A program made the position numbers and the translations under genes. Positions 32,769-34,367 of a stretch of 34,367 nt of DNA are shown here, in pieces. Numbering within the stretch: position 1 is the first letter of the stretch; each line of letters starts with the position of its first letter. The notes under the pieces were generated by a model that was not told the DNA's origin, did no database searches, and worked only from the letters and a program-made list of their open reading frames with translations. Origin of the DNA: Methanomicrobiaceae archaeon (GTDB lineage Archaea; Halobacteriota; Methanomicrobia; Methanomicrobiales; Methanomicrobiaceae); assembly GCA_016926855.1 (NCBI GenBank), contig JAFGNT010000007.1, positions 1 to 34,367 on the forward strand. Direction: 5' to 3'.

Positions 32769-33840
32769 GAATATCCTCCCGGAGCAGCAGGAACAGGCGG
32801 GCAAGCGAGATGATGTCACGGCGGTTATGCTCTACGATGGGCACGAGCGGTCCCGGGTTGCCGGTGCGCATGTACGTTTCGTAGAATTCCGGTACCATGG
32901 CACTGGGAACGTCATCTGTGCGTACGGTCGAGCAGAAGCGGGCCTCCAGCGTCCCGAGGCGGAAGTCCGGGAGCGTGCCCTTCCACCCGCGTCGCGAGAA
33001 GTGGAGCATGTCGTAATGGGGAACCGACGGTGCCGGAGGATACCCGTAATACGCAATGCGTCCCGCGAGGTACGGCATGTCGAACGATTTTCCGTTGAAT
33101 GTGACAAGGGCCGGGCGATCCTGTGTGAAGTGAGAGCTGACCGCAAGGAGCGCCGCTTCCTCCTCCCCGATGTCCCGAAGGAGATACTGGCTGACGGAGA
33201 GTCCATGCGCCCCGAGACGTCCTATTCCGACGAGGATAACGGGCCGGGAGCACAAGCCGAGCGTCTCGATGTCGAGAAAGACCAGGTTTTTATTTTGGAA
33301 AAAACCGGACGTTGCGAGGGCAAGGGGGTGGGAGGCCGAATGACGGCGGGCGATATGGCGGAGAAGCGCACCGGTATCACCGCGGTCGAGGATAGTGCAC
33401 AATGCGCGTGCATGTCCGTGAAAACGGGGGTGGCGGCACAGGTCGGTGATAGAATGGTACCCGCGCCCCTGCAGCATCGCTTCGGTACAGGGCCCGATGC
33501 CCGGAATGAGCCTGAGATTAGAAAGCAGCGACCGGGCTGCCCTGTCCGGGTCCGGTGGGAGTGCCTCGACCGGAAAAGTGCTTCGAATCACGAAGCAGGG
33601 CCCTGCAGCGGTCTCTTCCTCGCACCCGGAGAAGACTTCTTCGATTGCCGAGTCCCGGTACCGGGTGAGAAGGCGGTCACGCAGCAGCAGGGCCTTCTCG
33701 TAATCCGAGCGGAAGACGGGAGTATCGGCAAGGCCTGCGGCGAATACGTTCCCGTCCCTCGTGATGCTGTATTCCCGGCGATCTGCGATTTGCCGCCCCC
33801 AGCGGTCGGCGGCGCTCTCGAAAACGGGCTGTACTGCCAT
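32755..33840 (-). CDS. RNase H-fold exonuclease with HhH motif (MrfB/YprB-like)
   Basis: The C-terminal half is a DEDD-type 3'-5' exonuclease domain: FLDIETLG (Asp190, Glu192), LVTFNGKSFDMPYL with an Asp, and VEHNRRDIISL (about 336-346) with the last acidic residue. The middle (about 111-140, LIPGIGPCTEAMLQGRGYHS) is a helix-hairpin-helix DNA-binding motif. The N-terminal ~100 residues are unassigned. This layout resembles Bacillus MrfB (YprB), the partner of MrfA. It is the first gene of the operon and its end overlaps the helicase start, as expected for a pair acting together. ATG 33840 is taken as the start. Length is 361 residues. Confidence 0.85.
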   Translation of the reverse strand: MAVQPVFESAADRWGRQIADRREYSITRDGNVFAAGLADTPVFRSDYEKALLLRDRLLTRYRDSAIEEVFSGCEEETAAGPCFVIRSTFPVEALPPDPDRAARSLLSNLRLIPGIGPCTEAMLQGRGYHSITDLCRHPRFHGHARALCTILDRGDTGALLRHIARRHSASHPLALATSGFFQNKNLVFLDIETLGLCSRPVILVGIGRLGAHGLSVSQYLLRDIGEEEAALLAVSSHFTQDRPALVTFNGKSFDMPYLAGRIAYYGYPPAPSVPHYDMLHFSRRGWKGTLPDFRLGTLEARFCSTVRTDDVPSAMVPEFYETYMRTGNPGPLVPIVEHNRRDIISLARLFLLLREDIHADG

Positions 33841-33972
33841 TATAGGGTCACGTGATTATCATGGCGCAGCAGGTAAAGAGACGGCCGTGAGGGGTGAAAG
33901 TGACCGTAAGGGAGCGCTGATGCCCCCATGCAGAATATTTTACCTCATCCCGATCGAATAGATGTTGAGCAC

Positions 33973-34293
33973 ATGGCGGAAAGACACGATCGTGCCCTTG
34001 CAGTGATCGCCGGGGCAATGCTTGCCCTGATGGCAGCGGGCACAGCGGGCTGCGTTGCCGGCCTTGTTAATAATGAGGTAATCTACCCCGGAATCACGCC
34101 CGTTTCAGGCATGCCTCCCATCGCTGATGCCGTGTTCGTTTTTCCGTTTCAGGACGGGACGGCATCCATCGCGGCCCCCGTGGATAGCGGGGTTCTCGCG
34201 GGTGCCCGGCAGGCAGAGAAGAGTGCCCATATGTACGGGGAGATCCCCGAGGAGGAATGGCTTCCCGGATATTATCTCTCGAGTATTTCTTAA
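33973..34293 (+). CDS. Short lipoprotein, probably the N-terminal part of a longer surface protein
   Basis: A signal peptide with a lipobox-like end (MLALMAAGTAGC) is followed by NNEVIYPGITPVSGMPPIAD, FPFQDGTASIAAPVDSGVLA and EIPEEEWLPGYYLSSIS, then a stop. The last segment reads like the middle of a larger exported methanogen protein (possibly of the transglutaminase-like group) rather than a natural end. I therefore suspect truncation. ATG 33973 gives MAERHDRALAVIAG; in-frame ATG 33928 would add 15 residues. It is divergent from mrfB. Confidence 0.55.
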   Translation: MAERHDRALAVIAGAMLALMAAGTAGCVAGLVNNEVIYPGITPVSGMPPIADAVFVFPFQDGTASIAAPVDSGVLAGARQAEKSAHMYGEIPEEEWLPGYYLSSIS

Positions 34294-34320
34294 AACCTTT
34301 TTAAGCCGTTAGTACTTTAT
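34289..34320 (+). promoter_or_regulatory. AT-rich inverted repeat and TATA box before the last gene
   Basis: CTTAAAA-CCT-TTTTAAG (34289-34305) is a perfect 17-nt inverted repeat that begins within the stop codon of the lipoprotein gene. ACTTTATA (34313-34320) is a TATA element centred about 27 nt before ATG 34344, matching a leaderless transcript. The repeat could be a terminator stem for the lipoprotein gene or an operator. Confidence 0.45.
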
Positions 34321-34343
34321 AGTCATCGATCGATCACTATTAA

Positions 34344-34367
34344 ATGAGCACCTTCAGCAATTTTGCA
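34344..34367 (+). CDS. Start of a gene cut by the window edge
   Basis: ATG 34344 opens MSTFSNFA and runs off the end. The start is supported only by the TATA box at 34313-34320 in leaderless spacing. Eight residues are too few to name it. Confidence 0.4.

Noticed and set aside
1-34367. CRISPR arrays, insertion sequences, attachment sites, replication origin
   Set aside because: I saw no regularly spaced repeats, transposase motifs, tRNA-flanked direct repeats or origin-like repeat clusters.

Overview
The window is archaeal and fits a hydrogenotrophic methanogen of the order Methanomicrobiales. The evidence is a complete frhADGB operon (F420-reducing NiFe hydrogenase), MptA for methanopterin, SepRS for the tRNA-dependent cysteine route, Taw1 for wyosine, aRF1, aEF2 with the diphthamide site, and a queDEC set for the archaeosine precursor. 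Many genes have a TATA-like box about 25-29 nt before the start codon and almost no leader; others have AGGAGGTGA-type ribosome sites. I see no tRNA, rRNA, CRISPR array or insertion sequence.

Layout. 1-8.6 kb is core metabolism: purL, ilvC (reverse), mptA, then frhA-frhD-frhG-frhB behind a promoter with an 18-bp perfect palindrome at the predicted transcription start. 8.7-13.8 kb is an accessory block bounded by two paralogous winged-helix/PAS regulators. Between them lie a DUF2124-type protein, an exported C-terminally anchored protein, a membrane NERD-domain protein and a cysteine-rich DUF2769-type protein. 14.1-17.4 kb (reverse) is a shortened str operon, rps12-rps7-aEF2. 17.4-26.3 kb is mostly forward: queD-queE-queC, a Nudix hydrolase, a lipoprotein alpha/beta hydrolase, then prf1-argS-taw1-sepS with overlapping ends.

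26.3-29.6 kb is looser. It holds a frameshifted Cys-rich fragment, a C_GCAxxG_C_C protein, a TPR protein, a UbiA prenyltransferase, and the remains of a lipoprotein D-Ala-D-Ala carboxypeptidase (S13-like) followed by a second broken C-terminal fragment. 29.6-33.8 kb is a reverse operon of an RNase-H-fold exonuclease (MrfB/YprB-like), a DEAH helicase with a C-terminal Cys cluster (MrfA/YprA/Hrq1-like), a small membrane protein and a THEP1-type NTPase. The window ends with a short, apparently truncated lipoprotein gene and the first codons of another gene.

The points most worth following are the archaeal MrfAB-like operon with its two passengers, the frhG N-terminal extension with a second well-placed internal start, the frh palindrome, and the decayed genes with homopolymer frameshifts. 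All functional calls rest on motifs read by eye; no database search was possible.
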